64,000 nt of DNA, taken from assembly GCA_964503965.1 (NCBI GenBank), contig CAZDCK010000016.1:1-64000 (forward strand). Direction: 5' to 3'. Under the pieces are notes generated by a model, which was not told where the DNA came from, ran no database searches, and saw nothing but the letters and a program-made list of their open reading frames with translations. Origin of the DNA: Eutrophocola sp964503965. GTDB taxonomy: Bacteria; Pseudomonadota; Gammaproteobacteria; Pseudomonadales; Pseudohongiellaceae. The position numbers were made by a program, and so were the translations under genes. Of the stretch, positions 1-9,016 are shown in pieces; positions within the stretch are counted from its first letter, which is position 1; each line of letters opens with the position of its first letter.

Positions 1-594
1 TTTGCTCCAGAGACGATTAATTGATGATGCGTAGGCGGCAAAGTTTTCACTGGTTAATTCAACGACCTTGCTGAATCCTTTTTCACAGCTTTCCGGTCTG
101 CACCATTCAATCTCTACCATGGTGCCTGCAGTTGCAAAATAACGCATTTTCTCCGACAGACCCATAGCTCTGACACTGGGAAAACCAAACGCCAGCAGAA
201 AAGGTTTATCAAAGCCTACAAGACTCTCCAGAAACTTTTGGGCCGCCAGGTTAAAGGGACTTCGGCTTCGAACACCCTGCCGGGCATCTGGGTCAACCAT
301 CAGGTCAGTAATCTGTATGGCCGTTCGATCAGCTCCCTTGTAGCAGATATCAATTCCGACACCGCCGTAATGGGCTACTAGAACATCATCACGAAACACA
401 ACCACGGCATGACTATGTTCCCGGTCATACTTCCAGCGCCAATGTTCAATGCTCATATCTTCTCTGAACACTTTTTTAAAGAGTGCACAGATCCCCTCAG
501 CATCCTCAGGCGTGGCAAATCGTGTAATTAAATGATCAGTCAACTCTTCCAAATTTCCGGCGCTCCACCAGGGCCTGCTAGTCGAGCCACTCAT
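1..594 (-). CDS. GNAT-like acetyltransferase, partial (runs off the left edge)
   Basis: An open frame of 198 codons continues past position 1, so the C-terminus is missing. The start chosen is the ATG at 592-594, which overlaps the end of the upstream wzt-like gene by 17 bp; an in-frame TTG 13 codons later would be an alternative. The N-terminal part (TRFATPEDAEGICALFKKVF) followed by a VVVFRDDVLVAHYGGVGID strand pattern resembles the acyl-CoA N-acyltransferase fold; substrate is unknown. Its place directly after a polysaccharide ABC exporter suggests a role in modifying or building a surface glycan, which is inference. No membrane segment is visible. Confidence is good that it is a gene, moderate for the family. 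Confidence 0.6.
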   Translation of the reverse strand, partial: MSGSTSRPWWSAGNLEELTDHLITRFATPEDAEGICALFKKVFREDMSIEHWRWKYDREHSHAVVVFRDDVLVAHYGGVGIDICYKGADRTAIQITDLMVDPDARQGVRSRSPFNLAAQKFLESLVGFDKPFLLAFGFPSVRAMGLSEKMRYFATAGTMVEIEWCRPESCEKGFSKVVELTSENFAAYASSINRLWSK

Positions 595-1807
595 GGGGAA
601 GCAATACTATCCCTCTTTCGAGACCAGACTGCTGAACGTTGAATTCGGCTACCTGCCTTACTGTTTCATAGAGGTGAATGCCCCGCTCACATAACAGGGC
701 AACATCCAGAAAATAGTTTCCACGCAAGAGGGAAAGCTTGGGAAATATAATCCTCGCGACACCATGGCCTTTTTCGTTGGCCAGGAGAGTAATGCCTTCA
801 TTGACCGTACCTGCACTGGTTATGAGCCTGCCGTCCCCGCCGGAAATTCCCACGGCAACACTGGCCATGGGAACTCCTTCGCCAGGATCAAACAAGACAG
901 TGATTTCAAGATCTGATTCCCCGGTAACAAGCTTATGTACTTTCGAAACATTGCCATCTACCGACACCTGAATATCGAGAATTCTGGGTAGTGACTTTAT
1001 GTTTGCATCTTCGGCCTGATGCTGGAAATTGTCTTTTTCCTCGACGCTGGACCTTTCCAGTGATTCCTCTTTCGGTGCCGACATACGCATTAGTTCACTG
1101 TATTCAGTGATTACATCAACAGGTTCACCGGATTTACGAATACTGCCATTTTCAAGCCAGACTACGCGGTCGCATAGGACTTCAACCTGGTACATGGAGT
1201 GGGAACAGAAAAGTATCGTTTTACCGGCATTCTTGAAATCCATGATTCTGTCAAAGGACTTTCTTGAGAATGCGCCATCACCCACAGAAAGCGCTTCATC
1301 AATGATGAGGATTTCAGGATCAATATGTGTCGCAATGGAGAATGCCAGCCGAACAAACATGCCACTGGAATAGGTTTTTACCGGCCTGTGAATAAAATCA
1401 CCAATTTCAGCGAAGCTGACTATCTCTTGATAGACCTCATCAATCTCTTGCTGCTTCAACCCCTGGATAGCGCAACTCAGATACACATTTTCATGACCTG
1501 TCATTTCCGGGTGGAAACTTGCACCCAGTTCCAGCAGTGCAGCAACACGTCCATTAATAGAAAAGTTGCCGCTGGATGGAAGGATTGTATTGGCCAGCAC
1601 TTTGAGCAAGGTACTTTTACCAGCACCATTCTGTCCTATGATTCCCAGTACTTCCCCTTTACCAACTTCCAGGGAAACCGGCTTGAGGGCTTCAATTTTC
1701 TTGAAATGGGATTTCCCGCTGAATATTTCACGAACACGATCAAACTCTCTTTCATAGAACTTGTAGTACTTGGACACATCGTTGAGAACTATAGCCGGCT
1801 CTGGCAT
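578..1807 (-). CDS. wzt: Polysaccharide ABC exporter ATP-binding protein (Wzt/KpsT/TagH type) with C-terminal extension
   Basis: ATPase subunit, 409 aa, that powers export of a lipid-linked polysaccharide across the inner membrane together with the permease encoded just upstream. Walker A GQNGAGKST is at residues 58-66, the ABC signature YSSGM at 146-150 and Walker B ILIIDE at 166-171, followed by the H-loop CSHS. Residues from about 245 to the end form an extra domain of the kind found in Wzt proteins, which in O-antigen exporters recognises the capped end of the glycan; shorter KpsT-type ATPases lack it. The ATG overlaps the permease stop codon (ATGA), indicating translational coupling. The glycan exported is unknown because the rest of the cluster lies beyond the window. 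Confidence 0.9.
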   Translation of the reverse strand: MPEPAIVLNDVSKYYKFYEREFDRVREIFSGKSHFKKIEALKPVSLEVGKGEVLGIIGQNGAGKSTLLKVLANTILPSSGNFSINGRVAALLELGASFHPEMTGHENVYLSCAIQGLKQQEIDEVYQEIVSFAEIGDFIHRPVKTYSSGMFVRLAFSIATHIDPEILIIDEALSVGDGAFSRKSFDRIMDFKNAGKTILFCSHSMYQVEVLCDRVVWLENGSIRKSGEPVDVITEYSELMRMSAPKEESLERSSVEEKDNFQHQAEDANIKSLPRILDIQVSVDGNVSKVHKLVTGESDLEITVLFDPGEGVPMASVAVGISGGDGRLITSAGTVNEGITLLANEKGHGVARIIFPKLSLLRGNYFLDVALLCERGIHLYETVRQVAEFNVQQSGLERGIVLLPHEWLD

Positions 1808-2616
1808 CAGAGTACCTCCCTGATATGGGGAATACTTCTTTTAAAAACCAGCCATGCCGGCCCCATTAAAAGCAGCCAGATAAGGAACGGTCGTACAAGA
1901 TTGATTAATGAAAATTCCATCCCCTGTAATACGCCATGAACCACGGCCATCAGGTCTGAAAATGGATTAATCCAGATTATCTGTCTAACGCCATCCGGCA
2001 GCATGGAGGGAAAATACAGGATGGGGGTCAGGAACATTGTAATCATGAGTAAAAATGGAATAGCCTGGGTAAAGTCCTTGATGAAGAGTCCGAGTACAGG
2101 AAGAATCATTGCCAGTGGGAGCAGCCACAACATGAACATAGGCAACACCATAAGTGACATTAAGGCCCGTTCTGCGCCTCCCAGGAAAAAATTCAGCACA
2201 AAATAGACGGCGCCATAGACGACACATGGAATAGTCATGACTAGCAACGGCAGAATTTCCAGTGGAAACGGATTGCGCCGGTAAAGTGAACTGAACTCCC
2301 GAAACATATTTGTAGACCGGCCCAGAATTTCAGCGATGCATAGCCAAGGCAACATACCTGTGAGCAGATACTCAAGATAACCCGGCCCACGATTGGCACG
2401 CATGGCAAAGACAATATCAAAAAGAAACCAGTAACCGAGCATCTGCAGCCCGGGTTGCACAACAGGCCAGAGCTTTCCAAGCATGGTGCCTGAAGTCCGG
2501 TTGACGATATCCCGCTTTACCAGAATCCTGTACAGGGACCAGTGACTGAACACCGACCTACAGGGTGTCAGAAAACCTGACCAGATATTACGGGCATAAC
2601 CCTGAACAAAATTCAC
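1807..2616 (-). CDS. wzm: ABC-2 type polysaccharide exporter permease (Wzm/KpsM/TagG type)
   Basis: Inner-membrane permease of 269 aa forming the channel for the ATPase downstream. About six hydrophobic segments are visible (for example around LGYWFLFDIVFAM, the VVYGAVYFVLNFFLGG stretch and the C-terminal FLIWLLLMGPAWLVF), which fits the ABC-2 membrane family of polysaccharide exporters. The N-terminus LVKRDIVNRTSGTMLGKLW is typical of this family. The start is a GTG whose sequence overlaps the gspK stop (GTGA), so it is apparently translated by coupling to a type II secretion gene. That junction between two export machines is unusual. Confidence 0.88.
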   Translation of the reverse strand: MNFVQGYARNIWSGFLTPCRSVFSHWSLYRILVKRDIVNRTSGTMLGKLWPVVQPGLQMLGYWFLFDIVFAMRANRGPGYLEYLLTGMLPWLCIAEILGRSTNMFREFSSLYRRNPFPLEILPLLVMTIPCVVYGAVYFVLNFFLGGAERALMSLMVLPMFMLWLLPLAMILPVLGLFIKDFTQAIPFLLMITMFLTPILYFPSMLPDGVRQIIWINPFSDLMAVVHGVLQGMEFSLINLVRPFLIWLLLMGPAWLVFKRSIPHIREVL

Positions 2617-3659
2617 TGTAGAAACTCGTCTTCTGTGATTATCAACGGACGCTGCGGAATGCGTTGATAGGGATTTATTTTCAATATAACAGGTGGCTGG
2701 TTAAAAGAGCTTATCTGTACGGTTTCCGCAAATGCGGTTGTACTGGAATCCACCTGCACAGGCTCATCATCACCAAAGGGATAGATCTCACCTAACTGCT
2801 CCCTGTATGCCATTATGGTATAGAAACTGGTGGTTCTTCGAGAGTTCAGCCAGGGCCGAAGTTCTGCCATATTTTCTGCCGGCACTATCTGGGCAACGTC
2901 ACCGTTTCCCCTGAATTCATTGTTTTGCCTGAACGCCAGAATCTGTTCTATCAGCTCATCATCCAGCCCTGGTAAAAGCTGCATGGCTTCAACCGTCGCC
3001 AGGTTGAGATTGATCAACTCATCCTCTGAATACAAGGTGAACGCGGCATCAAGATCCAGATCGCCAAATACTTCATCAAACCCCCGAATCAACAATATTT
3101 CTTCCACTGTCTGCAGCTTACCGTTTCTGGGCACATAGGGGTCGTCAAGATTTTCGTAATAGTCCCGCTCCGCGCCATTAATAGCAGCGTTGTCATTCAG
3201 ATCAACCCAGTCACCCCAGGCAGCAATTAATTCATCAATCTGGTCATCGGCATCCTCGCCAAGTCTTTTTTCAAGCAGGGCTCGCATTCTCGGACGCCCC
3301 AGCTCCCGAAGATTAATTTTCCCGGCATGGTCATAAATTCTGACAGTAATACCTTCTGCATGGGGATAATGAAGCTCCAACTTTTGTCCATTAAAGCGAA
3401 ACATCGGGTTGCGATTAATTTCATCCAGCTCCTCAACACTTTCCGGTGGACGCGGCATTCTTTCAAGCATGAGCTCCATTTCTGCCTGATTGACCGCAGA
3501 AATGATATTGGACCAGTCCTCCAGTTCTTCCTTGTGGTAAAAAGCAGCCCTTGATGACAGCCGAATCTGGCTGGCAATAACAGTAATCAGAATGGTCAGT
3601 AATATGACGGTCCACAAGGTGACCACGATGACAGAACCGCGCTGGATATTTCTCATCAT
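2613..3659 (-). CDS. gspK: Type II secretion system minor pseudopilin GspK
   Basis: Large minor pseudopilin, 348 aa, which in the family caps the pseudopilus tip with GspI and GspJ. The N-terminus has a short basic leader (MMRNIQRG) and a hydrophobic helix VIVVTLWTVILL. As is usual for GspK it lacks the glutamate at position +5 of the mature helix that other pilins have. The large globular part contains the helix-hairpin-like region LNLATVEAMQLLPGLDDELI, also typical of GspK. It overlaps gspJ by 4 bp at its start and wzm by 4 bp at its end, so it is embedded in the same polycistronic unit. Confidence 0.9.
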   Translation of the reverse strand: MMRNIQRGSVIVVTLWTVILLTILITVIASQIRLSSRAAFYHKEELEDWSNIISAVNQAEMELMLERMPRPPESVEELDEINRNPMFRFNGQKLELHYPHAEGITVRIYDHAGKINLRELGRPRMRALLEKRLGEDADDQIDELIAAWGDWVDLNDNAAINGAERDYYENLDDPYVPRNGKLQTVEEILLIRGFDEVFGDLDLDAAFTLYSEDELINLNLATVEAMQLLPGLDDELIEQILAFRQNNEFRGNGDVAQIVPAENMAELRPWLNSRRTTSFYTIMAYREQLGEIYPFGDDEPVQVDSSTTAFAETVQISSFNQPPVILKINPYQRIPQRPLIITEDEFLQ

Positions 3660-4315
3660 ATTGGCGGTATCGTGGGCTGAATGTCTTCATGCTTCCAGTT
3701 TTTCACGGCCGCAAGCACTTCCAGCACTCCCTCATCAAACTCATCATCAATTGGTGTAAGTATAATATGCACAGCAATCGGCAGGCTGCGCATCTCTTCA
3801 CCAAGCCATTCATCTATCCACTCTTTCTCCTCTTCATTACGCTGAACCAGATATCGAAATTCTGCAGTGTAATCGGGAAGCAACCTTGTTGCCTCAAGTT
3901 CATCCAGTCGGGTGTCGGGATTATCACTGTAAGCAGGCGTCAAGGTCAGCTCTACGCCACTATCGATATCTGAGGTCAGCCGCCATGCCGTCAACCCGGA
4001 TTTACGCTGGGGCGAGACAGTAGAAACCCAGCGCATTTCAGTTTCGTCCCCATAAAAATACACATTGTGATCCAGTGAATCATAATCAATATAGCTATGG
4101 GGGAATGCGGCAAAAAGTGCCCTTTCGAGCTGAAGCAGTACGAGGGATTTGTCGAGTGTCTCATCAAGCACAGACGTCTCTCTCTGCCAGTCATTGACGA
4201 CCGTATAGACACCAGCACTAAGCATACCTAGCAGCATGGCCGTCAGTGTCATGGATACCATGATTTCAAGCAGGGTGAATCCTGCCTGCTGCCTGTGACC
4301 GTATACAATCCTCAC
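3656..4315 (-). CDS. gspJ: Type II secretion system minor pseudopilin GspJ
   Basis: Minor pseudopilin of about 219 aa. The prepilin signal is QQAGFTLLEIMVSM, with cleavage expected after the glycine and methylation of the phenylalanine; the +5 glutamate is present. The start is ambiguous: a GTG at 4313-4315 overlaps the gspI stop (GTGA), matching the overlap style of the rest of this operon and giving an 11-residue leader, while an ATG at 4339 would add eight residues and overlap gspI by 28 bp. I prefer the GTG. The globular part is beta-rich with many acidic residues, as in GspJ. It sits between gspI and gspK, the usual order. Confidence 0.85.
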   Translation of the reverse strand: MRIVYGHRQQAGFTLLEIMVSMTLTAMLLGMLSAGVYTVVNDWQRETSVLDETLDKSLVLLQLERALFAAFPHSYIDYDSLDHNVYFYGDETEMRWVSTVSPQRKSGLTAWRLTSDIDSGVELTLTPAYSDNPDTRLDELEATRLLPDYTAEFRYLVQRNEEEKEWIDEWLGEEMRSLPIAVHIILTPIDDEFDEGVLEVLAAVKNWKHEDIQPTIPPI

Positions 4316-4707
4316 TCGGGCAGCTCCAACTCGACCCAATAGGTACCGGAAGTAATGACCTCACCGAATTCATCGAAAACTTCGTAGGCTTTCAATGCTC
4401 TGGTCATCGCCTGGGTTTTTCGTTCGGGAGGGTCAAGTTCGATATCGTTTTCTATAATGAGGTCATCATTTTCAAGTACAAGAAAAAGATCACCCTGTTC
4501 ATCATCCAACTGGGAGAAATTAATCAGGCTTCGCGCCTGCATGGTATGTTCCAGTGATGCTTCTGATTCCCAGGCAAGGCGCTTGTTACCAGCAATAACA
4601 CTAAAGAGGCCTCCGAGTGCCATGCCAGTGATGGTGAGCGCTACAAGCACTTCAAGTAATGTAAATCCACAGGTCTTTTTTACTGTAATCGTTTTTCGAT
4701 AATTCAT
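4312..4707 (-). CDS. gspI: Type II secretion system minor pseudopilin GspI
   Basis: Small minor pseudopilin, 131 aa from the ATG at 4707, with prepilin cleavage site KKTCGFTLLEVLVALT and the conserved +5 glutamate. The frame is open 27 codons further upstream, but that would overlap gspH and give an unusually long leader; the internal ATG gives a 16-residue leader and lies 13 bp after the gspH stop. The family forms the tip complex with GspJ and GspK and initiates pseudopilus assembly in the inner membrane. Order G-H-I-J-K is the canonical order. Confidence 0.87.
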   Translation of the reverse strand: MNYRKTITVKKTCGFTLLEVLVALTITGMALGGLFSVIAGNKRLAWESEASLEHTMQARSLINFSQLDDEQGDLFLVLENDDLIIENDIELDPPERKTQAMTRALKAYEVFDEFGEVITSGTYWVELELPE

Positions 4708-4720
4708 AAATGCCTGAACC

Positions 4721-5260
4721 CTAGTACAGTTCAGCCTCCCAGTCTTCGCCGGGATAGAAGGTGCTAATTCTGCCTGTAATCGGGTCAATCACGATGCTGG
4801 CGGTCAGCTCTTCCATGGTGAAATGCAGGATTCCCCCGGTGCTTCCGCCCTGGGGAAAGAATTCGATCTCAATAATATCCAGTACTTCCGGTTCATCATT
4901 GATATCTGCCTGGTAGGAGACCTGGGCATCAAGCCTTTCCAGCGGTGGGACGCTACCTCTTTGGATTACTTCGCCACGAAGCAGCGGATAGTCCGGGTCA
5001 TTTGGATCGAGCTGGATGAGTGTGGCAACCTGGGGAGAGCCTTCTACGATGGCGATTCGGCGGGCATAATTAAATGCGGATGCCGTCTGCCTGACCTGTG
5101 CGGCCAGGAGATTGCTTTCAGTACTGGTGATATTGGGAATAACAACAGTTGAGGCCAGCAGGATAATACCCAGCACAACAAGAAGCTCCAGCAGGGTAAA
5201 TCCCTGTTGGTTATTCGATTTCACAACGAGAGCGTAATCACCCTCCGATATCGGCGTCAT
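4721..5260 (-). CDS. gspH: Type II secretion system minor pseudopilin GspH
   Basis: Pseudopilin of up to 179 aa with prepilin motif NNQQGFTLLELLVVLG and +5 glutamate. Start choice is uncertain. The ATG at 5258-5260 gives a 20-residue leader and overlaps gspG by 23 bp. A GTG at 5222-5224, 13 bp after the gspG stop, would give an 8-residue leader (VKSNNQQG), closer to the 6-residue leader of gspG here. The mature domain (VRQTASAFNYARRIAIVEG, then a beta-rich part) matches the GspH fold. GspH links the major pilin shaft to the tip complex. Confidence 0.85.
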   Translation of the reverse strand: MTPISEGDYALVVKSNNQQGFTLLELLVVLGIILLASTVVIPNITSTESNLLAAQVRQTASAFNYARRIAIVEGSPQVATLIQLDPNDPDYPLLRGEVIQRGSVPPLERLDAQVSYQADINDEPEVLDIIEIEFFPQGGSTGGILHFTMEELTASIVIDPITGRISTFYPGEDWEAELY

Positions 5261-5630
5261 CACCTTCGCCGCCCGGTTGACCGTCAGCACCATAAGACAT
5301 CAGGGAAAAATCCCTGCCTTCAGGTTCGTATTGATACGGGTTGTCCCAGGGATCCAGCGGCACTTCTTCATCACGGATATAAGGACCATTCCATCGAGAG
5401 CTGCCATCATCATTCTCGACCAGGCCTCGCAGAGAGTCAGGATAACTGCCCACATCAAGGCGGTAGGTATCCAGAGCAGCCTCAAGGTTGCTGATCTGGG
5501 ACGCGGCCGTCGTCCTCTGGCCCTTGCTCAGGTTACCGAACAGGGCTGGTCCGACGAGTGCTGCCAGCATCCCCAGAATTGCCATGACTACCAGCAGTTC
5601 TATCAGGGTGAATCCAATCTGTTTCTTCAT
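5238..5630 (-). CDS. gspG: Type II secretion system major pseudopilin GspG
   Basis: Major pseudopilin, 130 aa, which polymerises into the periplasmic pseudopilus that pushes substrates through the secretin. The leader is MKKQIG followed by FTLIELLVVMAILGMLAAL, a textbook class 3 prepilin signal with glutamate at +5. The C-terminal half has SYPDSLRGLVEN, GPYI and DPWDNPYQY, the conserved calcium-binding loop region of GspG. It lies 26 bp downstream of the secretin gene. The prepilin peptidase needed to process it is not in the window and must be encoded elsewhere. Confidence 0.95.
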   Translation of the reverse strand: MKKQIGFTLIELLVVMAILGMLAALVGPALFGNLSKGQRTTAASQISNLEAALDTYRLDVGSYPDSLRGLVENDDGSSRWNGPYIRDEEVPLDPWDNPYQYEPEGRDFSLMSYGADGQPGGEGDDADIGG

Positions 5631-5655
5631 CTATAAACTCCGCTTGATCTATTTC

Positions 5656-7797
5656 TTACAGGCCTGCTTCATCGAACAGGGCCGAGACTTCATCAAAACT
5701 ATCCCTGAATGTCTGCATCAGGACTAAGTCACTTTCATCCCCATTGATAATCTGTGGCCTGAGAATAACAAACAGTTCCCGTCGTACCGCACGCATCTGC
5801 TGGTAGGAAAACAGGCCGCCGACTACCGGAATACGCTGTAATCCTGGGACGCCGTTGTTCTGGTCCGAGTTGTCTTCCTGGATGAGACCACCGAGAGTAA
5901 TGGTGGACTCGTCGGATACCACCGCTGTCGTGGTGATTTCCTGGTTTGAAAACACCGGGTTGCCAGCCACTCCTGTACCATCTTCAATTGAGGAGAGGCT
6001 CTGAAAGATTTCCAGGTTAATAAAGCCGTCATCATTAATATGAGGTGTAATCGTCAGCACAATACCAACATCCCTGTAAGCCACATTTGACGTCACAACA
6101 CCATTACCGGATACCGTCTGTCCCTGGTCAATAGGAACTGCCTGGCCTACCTTTATTTCGCCTTCCTGGTTATTGGTAGCCAGTATGGTAGGTCTTGCCA
6201 GCAGCCTTACTTCATTATCCTGGGCAATCGCATTAAGAGTGGCATCAATGATTGATGTGCCATCATTGAAAGAACGAGTCATGACAAGACCGGCACCCTG
6301 GGCACCCAGTCCGGTGGCTTCATTTACAGGATTGATCGGGAGAAAACGCGATGACACGTTACCGGTGCTGGCATTCTGTGACACACGCACCCAATCCACA
6401 CCAAATTCATTGCTATCGGTAAGGGTAACCTGGCCTATGACAGCATTGATCAGTACCTGGGGCGGCGGTGTATCCAGGTTATTGATCGTGGTTAATAATT
6501 GCCTGTAATCCCTGGGAGTACTCCTGACAAGCAGGCTGTTCGTATCTTCATCGGCAACGATGGTAACAGACAAATTGGCTGACACAACTCCTTCCCCTAC
6601 CGGGCTCTCTACTTCAACCTCTGCGGCAGCTTCACCTTCACTATCACCATTGTCACTATCTTCTGTAGATGCAGCAGCGGGTCTGGCTTCTTCATCCTGC
6701 TGGAAAACATTGGTTAGGGTCTGTGCCAATGTTGTGGCGTTCAGGTTTTTAACCTTGTAAAAAAACAGTTGCTCCACCTGTTCCTGACTTTCCGCATCCA
6801 GGATACGAATCCAGCGTGTCACTTCTTCAAATCCACGATTGGCCGGTGCAAGTACGAGAACCGCATTAATACGCTCAAGTCCCAATACCTGATAGGCTGA
6901 CTGTTCCCCTTCAATTGCTGAAAGAATATTTATCAGTTCCTGGGCAACATCAGCCGCCTGGGAATTAAGCAGCTCATACAGATGAATCCCCTGATTCTGG
7001 AACGGATCATCATCTATGACATCCAGCATGGCATTGACGCGCTGTAACTGTCCAGGCGTACCACTTATACCGATCAGATTTGCCTGTCCAAGTCTTACAA
7101 TGGATCCTTCCGGCTGAATAAGTGGGTTGAGTACCTGAAGAGCGGCATCAACAGAGATATAGGTCAGTGGAGTTACCTGAAGCACCTCGGAAGAAGTCGC
7201 ATCATTGAGCCACTCCGGCATCACAATTTCGGCAGGAATACTGGAATTGTTTTTCATGAACCGGTAAACATTTCCGGCATGCTCAATAGTCACGCCCGCA
7301 TTACTGGCCAGCATCCGCATCAATGGCCAGAGATCATCATATTCCAGAGGATTATCCGGCGAGGATCTCAGACTTACCCTGTCATCAATAGTCGGATCTA
7401 TAACCATGTTTATCTGTAACTGATCACCCAGCTGTTCAAATACCAGCCGCAGGTCCTCCTGTTCATAATTGAGTTCAATTGTTGTTCCTTCAGGGACTTC
7501 CACCTGGGGCCGCTCTTCAGAAAAACGACCAAGCTGGATGATTCTGCCTGTGCGGTTGATACCCGGATCTTCATTTGAGTCGGTATCGCTCGCAGTTACT
7601 GATGCGCTGGCAGCAGAAGGAGCACTGGATTCTTCCCGGTTACCCTGTCCATCATTCTGCCGTGCATTAGCTACAGTGGAAGTTGAGCTGTCAGGCTCGC
7701 CCTGCATCGTTGCACAGGATGACAATAGCGATACCATACAAAGCAGCACTATGCCCCTGGGCAAGTATTTGTTTATTAATCTACCTGTGTAATTCAC
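5656..7797 (-). CDS. gspD: Type II secretion system secretin GspD, with lipoprotein signal
   Basis: Outer-membrane secretin, 713 aa, forming the multimeric exit channel. The N-terminus ends in LLSSC with Cys28 as the likely lipidation site. An N0 domain follows (around residues 100-180, IELNYEQEDLRLVFEQLGDQ), then N1-N3 repeats, with a low-complexity acidic linker (EDSDNGDSEGEAAAEVEVE) inside N3. The secretin core includes VGQAVPIDQGQTVSGNG and the C-terminal GLIQEDNSDQNNGVPGLQRIPVVG. The lipobox suggests the secretin can be sorted to the outer membrane without a separate pilotin; that is inference. The start is GTG, with GGAG nine bases upstream. Confidence 0.93.
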   Translation of the reverse strand: MNYTGRLINKYLPRGIVLLCMVSLLSSCATMQGEPDSSTSTVANARQNDGQGNREESSAPSAASASVTASDTDSNEDPGINRTGRIIQLGRFSEERPQVEVPEGTTIELNYEQEDLRLVFEQLGDQLQINMVIDPTIDDRVSLRSSPDNPLEYDDLWPLMRMLASNAGVTIEHAGNVYRFMKNNSSIPAEIVMPEWLNDATSSEVLQVTPLTYISVDAALQVLNPLIQPEGSIVRLGQANLIGISGTPGQLQRVNAMLDVIDDDPFQNQGIHLYELLNSQAADVAQELINILSAIEGEQSAYQVLGLERINAVLVLAPANRGFEEVTRWIRILDAESQEQVEQLFFYKVKNLNATTLAQTLTNVFQQDEEARPAAASTEDSDNGDSEGEAAAEVEVESPVGEGVVSANLSVTIVADEDTNSLLVRSTPRDYRQLLTTINNLDTPPPQVLINAVIGQVTLTDSNEFGVDWVRVSQNASTGNVSSRFLPINPVNEATGLGAQGAGLVMTRSFNDGTSIIDATLNAIAQDNEVRLLARPTILATNNQEGEIKVGQAVPIDQGQTVSGNGVVTSNVAYRDVGIVLTITPHINDDGFINLEIFQSLSSIEDGTGVAGNPVFSNQEITTTAVVSDESTITLGGLIQEDNSDQNNGVPGLQRIPVVGGLFSYQQMRAVRRELFVILRPQIINGDESDLVLMQTFRDSFDEVSALFDEAGL

Positions 7798-7810
7798 ACT
7801 TCAACTCCAG

Positions 7811-9016
7811 TTAGAAATCTACAGTATTCATACTGAACACCGCAGAGAGCATGACAATAATAATCCCACCAACAGCGATACCCAGTAACAGAATCAATAT
7901 CGGTTGCAGCGCACCTACAAGCCTTGTCATGTCATCCCTGACATTGGCATCAAAGGTTTTGGCTAATTTTTTAAGAATCGGGCCTGTCCTGCCGGATTCC
8001 TCACCCACGGTAACAAGCTGATGCAGGAGTATTGGAAATTTGCCGGTTTTCTCCAGTGATATGCCTAAACCCGCACCGCTGCGAACATCCTCTTCTACGA
8101 CCTCAAGATGATGAATCAGTTCCTCGTTACTGATCACTTCACGGGCAACCCGCAATCCCCTGATCAATGGTATACCTGCCCCAAGTAAGGCGCCCAGCGT
8201 TCGGGAAAAAATGGCAACATCACGATGAACCATCAACTTGCCGGCTATGGGAAGCTGCAACATGAAAGCATCTTTTTTCCGTTTACGCTCTTTATCGTCA
8301 TTTACCCAGTGCCACCAGTACATGGCCAGCATCACGAGCGGAATGATCAACCAGCCATAAAGCTGGATATTGGTACTCAGGCTTAATAAAAACTCAGCAG
8401 AAGGTGGAATGTCAGATCCCACATCTTCAAACATGGCCGTAAATTGCGGCACAACATAAATCAGCAGCAAGACTACTGAAATAATTCCAGTGATAAGAAG
8501 GACCAGCGGATAAGTCAGGGCGGAGATGATCTGCTTTTTAGTTTCTTCTGCTGACTCCAGAAAATTCAACAGGTCAGGTAGCAGCTGATCCAGTATGCCA
8601 CCGGTTTCGCCGGCACGAATGATATTGATATACAGTTTGGAAAAAACATCCGGCCTGGATTCCATGGCATCGGCAAGACTCTTACCTTCCTTGACATCGC
8701 GACGAAGGGAAACCACCAGCCGCTTCATATGCTCTTTTTCTGTGATGCCCTCAAGAAGGTTCAATGCCTTGTCAATGGGTATGCGTGCTTCAACCAGCGT
8801 ACTAAGTCCATTGGTAAAATCCACAAGGTCGGCATTCTTGATCTTGCCACCAGTACTTTTAAGGCTACTGCGTGACGTTAACTTGAGTTTTACAGGGACC
8901 AGTTTTCGAGCCTGAAGCATCGCAATAGCCTCACGCTCGGAATCAGCGCTAAGCTGACCTGTCGAGATATTGCCCTGCGTATCACAGGCCTGGTACTGGT
9001 AATAATTGACACTCAT
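7811..9016 (-). CDS. gspF: Type II secretion system inner-membrane platform protein GspF
   Basis: Polytopic platform protein, 401 aa, that contacts the GspE ATPase and the pseudopilus base. It contains two repeated GspF domains. The first has NGLSTLVEARIPIDKALNLL and the second has ARTLGALLGAGIPLIRGLRV. Membrane segments lie near residues 170-190 (LVLLITGIISVVLLLIYVV), 215-235 and at the end (ILILLLGIAVGGIIIVMLSA). The length is the usual one. The ATG overlaps the gspE stop by 4 bp, and gspD follows after 13 bp. Confidence 0.94.
   Translation of the reverse strand: MSVNYYQYQACDTQGNISTGQLSADSEREAIAMLQARKLVPVKLKLTSRSSLKSTGGKIKNADLVDFTNGLSTLVEARIPIDKALNLLEGITEKEHMKRLVVSLRRDVKEGKSLADAMESRPDVFSKLYINIIRAGETGGILDQLLPDLLNFLESAEETKKQIISALTYPLVLLITGIISVVLLLIYVVPQFTAMFEDVGSDIPPSAEFLLSLSTNIQLYGWLIIPLVMLAMYWWHWVNDDKERKRKKDAFMLQLPIAGKLMVHRDVAIFSRTLGALLGAGIPLIRGLRVAREVISNEELIHHLEVVEEDVRSGAGLGISLEKTGKFPILLHQLVTVGEESGRTGPILKKLAKTFDANVRDDMTRLVGALQPILILLLGIAVGGIIIVMLSAVFSMNTVDF

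Noticed and set aside
1325..1939. A 204-codon plus-strand frame opposite wzt/wzm
   Set aside because: It covers parts of two intact genes on the other strand and shows no family motif.
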